Assembly: GCF_015594925.2 (NCBI RefSeq)
Contig: NZ_CP087591.1
Coordinates: 558,001-622,000 of the forward strand
Length of the DNA stretch: 64,000 bases
Direction of reading: 5' to 3'
Source: Vibrio sp. VB16
GTDB lineage: Bacteria > Pseudomonadota > Gammaproteobacteria > Enterobacterales > Vibrionaceae
The position numbers and the translations under genes are program-made. Positions within the stretch are counted from its first letter, which is position 1, and every line of letters starts with the position of its first letter. This document shows, one piece after another, positions 62,305 to 64,000 of the stretch. The notes below the pieces were generated by a model. That model was not told the origin of the DNA. It made no database searches and saw nothing but the letters and a program-made list of their open reading frames with translations.

Positions 62305-62880
62305 TTATTTTTCACCCACACCCATCAAAACTGACAATATACCTTGCTCAGTTTCTATCTCAAAAGGAACAGAAACTGTAACGGTATCAAAGCCTGCATC
62401 AATTAAAACTTGCTCAACTTTACTTTCTGTTAACCCGTCTTTCTCGTCTTCCGCTAACCAATCCCAATGGATAAATAAACCATCATCCTCGAGTAAGGAG
62501 TAAATTAACTCCGCGGCCTCATCGAAATCATCTATAAATCCGCATACTGAAGATGCAATGACACAATCAAACTGCCCACGAAACGCCGGATGCTGAGCAA
62601 TTAACCCTCGAGAAAGGATGTCAACAACGGGTTCAACGTTTGGCAACATTTTTTTGTCTAGCTCTTCTATCATGGCTTCCGATGAATCAAGCGCCACTAT
62701 ATCTTTTGCTAATGGTGAGATCTTTTGACTTAATAATCCTGTACCACAGCCAAAATCAAACACTCGTAAATTGGTCACATTAATAATGTTATCTAACTGT
62801 TCGAACGCCTTCTCTGCATAGCGAGCTGTCGTTGATTCCATTTCCCATTTTTTTGCGCGTTTATCCCAATCGTATGACAT
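62305..62880 (-). CDS. Class I SAM-dependent methyltransferase
   Basis: This is a 191-aa Rossmann-fold methyltransferase. Motif I FDFGCGTGLLSQ (about 41-52) binds SAM, followed by motif II DIVALDSSEAMIEEL and VIASSVCGFIDD near 104. Substrate unknown. It is divergent from the LysR gene at 63049. Confidence 0.9.
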   Translation of the reverse strand: MSYDWDKRAKKWEMESTTARYAEKAFEQLDNIINVTNLRVFDFGCGTGLLSQKISPLAKDIVALDSSEAMIEELDKKMLPNVEPVVDILSRGLIAQHPAFRGQFDCVIASSVCGFIDDFDEAAELIYSLLEDDGLFIHWDWLAEDEKDGLTESKVEQVLIDAGFDTVTVSVPFEIETEQGILSVLMGVGEK

Positions 62881-63048
62881 TTGGTCTCCGTTTGTACGTC
62901 CTTAATTTTCGCTACCCCATGTTAAACAAATTGTCGCTTAGCTTCACGACTAATTGTTAAACTTTTCATGTTTATTCAGATTTGATGCTTTCAATTAGGC
63001 AATCTCAGCCAGTTTCGTTATCCTAACGCCATGAAACTAGGAGCAAAC

Positions 63049-63927
63049 ATGAATATCTCACATATAGAAGCGTTTTGTCGTGTTGCTGATCTAGGCTCTG
63101 TTTCAGAAGCAGCGAGGCAACTAGAGTGCAATAGAACCAGCTTGAGCATGGCAATTAAAGCACTCGAAAAGGAATTAAACATTTCTCTTTTTGTTCGCAC
63201 AGGAAACCAATTATCCCTTTCTGAGGCAGGTAAGGCTATCTATAAAGATTGTGAAAACTTGTTATCGACCTTCTCAAGAATTAAGCAGACATGCTGTCAG
63301 GCTTCAGGTGACTTCAACGCGGAAATATGGATTGCTCGCGATGACGGTTTACCCGATGAGTTTTGGCAGGAACTCGCTCATAAACTCAATAACAAATACC
63401 CAGCAACTTCATTCAATATTGTTTTGGCATCCAGCGGAGATTTAGCCAACTTAGTAGAAACAAAGCAAGTTGACTATGCCTTTGGCGTTGACTTTGAACG
63501 AACAGACGACCCAAAACTCGTTTATCAACCTTTAGGTAAGATCCGCATGATGTCTGTATGCAAAAAGGGACACCCTTTGAGTAAAATGCGCCGAGTGTCA
63601 GATCAAGATCTACGAAACACAATGCAAGCTTCAATGGCCTACCTAAATGAAAAAAACAACCCGGAACTGCAACCTTTCTCACTGAAATATATTGGATTTT
63701 CAAGCTTTGACTATATGCTCCACACGATCCTAAAAGAAGGTGCTTGGGGGGTATTACCTGAACCCCTAATTCGTCACCTTTTAAGAAGTGAACAAATTGC
63801 TGTCATCAAACACACATACGGTTTAACTCAAGAAGATTTCTGCATGGTGACTGCCGCAGGAATGTCTGAGCATCCCGGTATGACGTGGTTATCCGATAAA
63901 TTAAGTGACTTCTTGTTTGACTTCTAA
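63049..63927 (+). CDS. LysR-family regulator
   Basis: This is a 292-aa LysR protein. The helix-turn-helix is near residues 17-36 (SVSEAARQLECNRTSLSMAI), with a C-terminal effector domain (SSGDLANLVETKQVDYAFGV). The ATG at 63049 has an AGGAG site 6 nt upstream and is preferred over 63031. It is divergent from the methyltransferase gene, which it may regulate. Confidence 0.87.
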   Translation: MNISHIEAFCRVADLGSVSEAARQLECNRTSLSMAIKALEKELNISLFVRTGNQLSLSEAGKAIYKDCENLLSTFSRIKQTCCQASGDFNAEIWIARDDGLPDEFWQELAHKLNNKYPATSFNIVLASSGDLANLVETKQVDYAFGVDFERTDDPKLVYQPLGKIRMMSVCKKGHPLSKMRRVSDQDLRNTMQASMAYLNEKNNPELQPFSLKYIGFSSFDYMLHTILKEGAWGVLPEPLIRHLLRSEQIAVIKHTYGLTQEDFCMVTAAGMSEHPGMTWLSDKLSDFLFDF

Positions 63928-64000
63928 GCATATTAATTGGGACCAATCAGTCAGCGTCAACTTTAATGGCACCAAATTAGAGCATTAACCCATTGTTATT

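Noticed and set aside
1..64000. CRISPR arrays, tRNA/rRNA genes, prophage or transposase genes
   Set aside because: No regularly spaced direct repeats, no cloverleaf or rRNA sequence, and no phage structural or transposase proteins were found by reading the sequence.

Overview
The window looks like chromosomal DNA of a Vibrionaceae-type marine gammaproteobacterium. This rests on a moderately AT-rich composition and on close resemblance of many products to E. coli/Vibrio proteins: FruR-FruBKA, Kbl-Tdh, FrmA-FghA, NorR-Hcp-Hcr, YqfB, YcaQ, YcdX and YhhY. In Vibrio several of these loci sit on the second chromosome, so a chromosome 2 origin is plausible but is inference. No rRNA, tRNA, CRISPR array, prophage or intact transposase gene was seen.

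Layout. 1-2690: a polar amino acid ABC transporter operon on the minus strand. 3129-8369: fructose locus, with fruR divergent from fruBKA, Cra/FruR-type operators between them and a strong terminator after fruA. 8482-14064: a YjeH-type amino acid exporter, a dCache chemoreceptor with a candidate sigma-28 promoter, and a gamma-glutamyltransferase. 14289-18853: an unknown protein, a lipoprotein beta-propeller, a small lipoprotein and an alkaline phosphatase. 18921-22243: formaldehyde detoxification (frmA, fghA) with a divergent LysR gene. 22361-26057: threonine catabolism (kbl-tdh) with a divergent LysR gene followed by a VOC/glyoxalase-like protein. 26064-31508: a LysR/MATE pair, a PHP phosphatase and a DMT/LysR pair.

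31885-32966 is an AT-rich island with a membrane-anchored winged-helix regulator whose gene overlaps that of a small periplasmic partner, an arrangement like ToxR/S, TcpP/H or VtrA/C. 33084-39395 holds a Cys-rich small protein, YqfB, a TPR-AzlC-AzlD overlapping operon, an EF-G paralogue and an outer-membrane-like protein. 39669-44609 holds a DUF3108-like secreted protein, two Rossmann oxidoreductase-like proteins, a CoA-binding protein and YcaQ. 44782-49350 is the nitrosative-stress locus norR-hcp-hcr, with three matching 17-bp NorR-type palindromes and a very good sigma-54 promoter. 49497-54998 is a stretch of small accessory genes (GNATs, P-loop kinase, DMT transporter, GST, DUF1496, a 48-aa membrane protein). 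55362-56117 is an orphan ParA-like ATPase. 56193-61649 is the dihydroxyacetone/glycerol locus (dhaK-dhaL-dhaM divergent from gldA), where DhaM carries a full Enzyme I. The end has a small unknown protein, a methyltransferase and a LysR gene.

The clearest unexplained structure is a 122-bp non-coding element present twice (16861-16982 and 35918-36039, opposite orientations, two mismatches). It has about 19-bp terminal inverted repeats like those of IS4 and a perfect 12-bp target duplication at each copy. Both copies sit inside the loop of a terminator-like hairpin. It is best read as a MITE mobilised by an IS4-family transposase.
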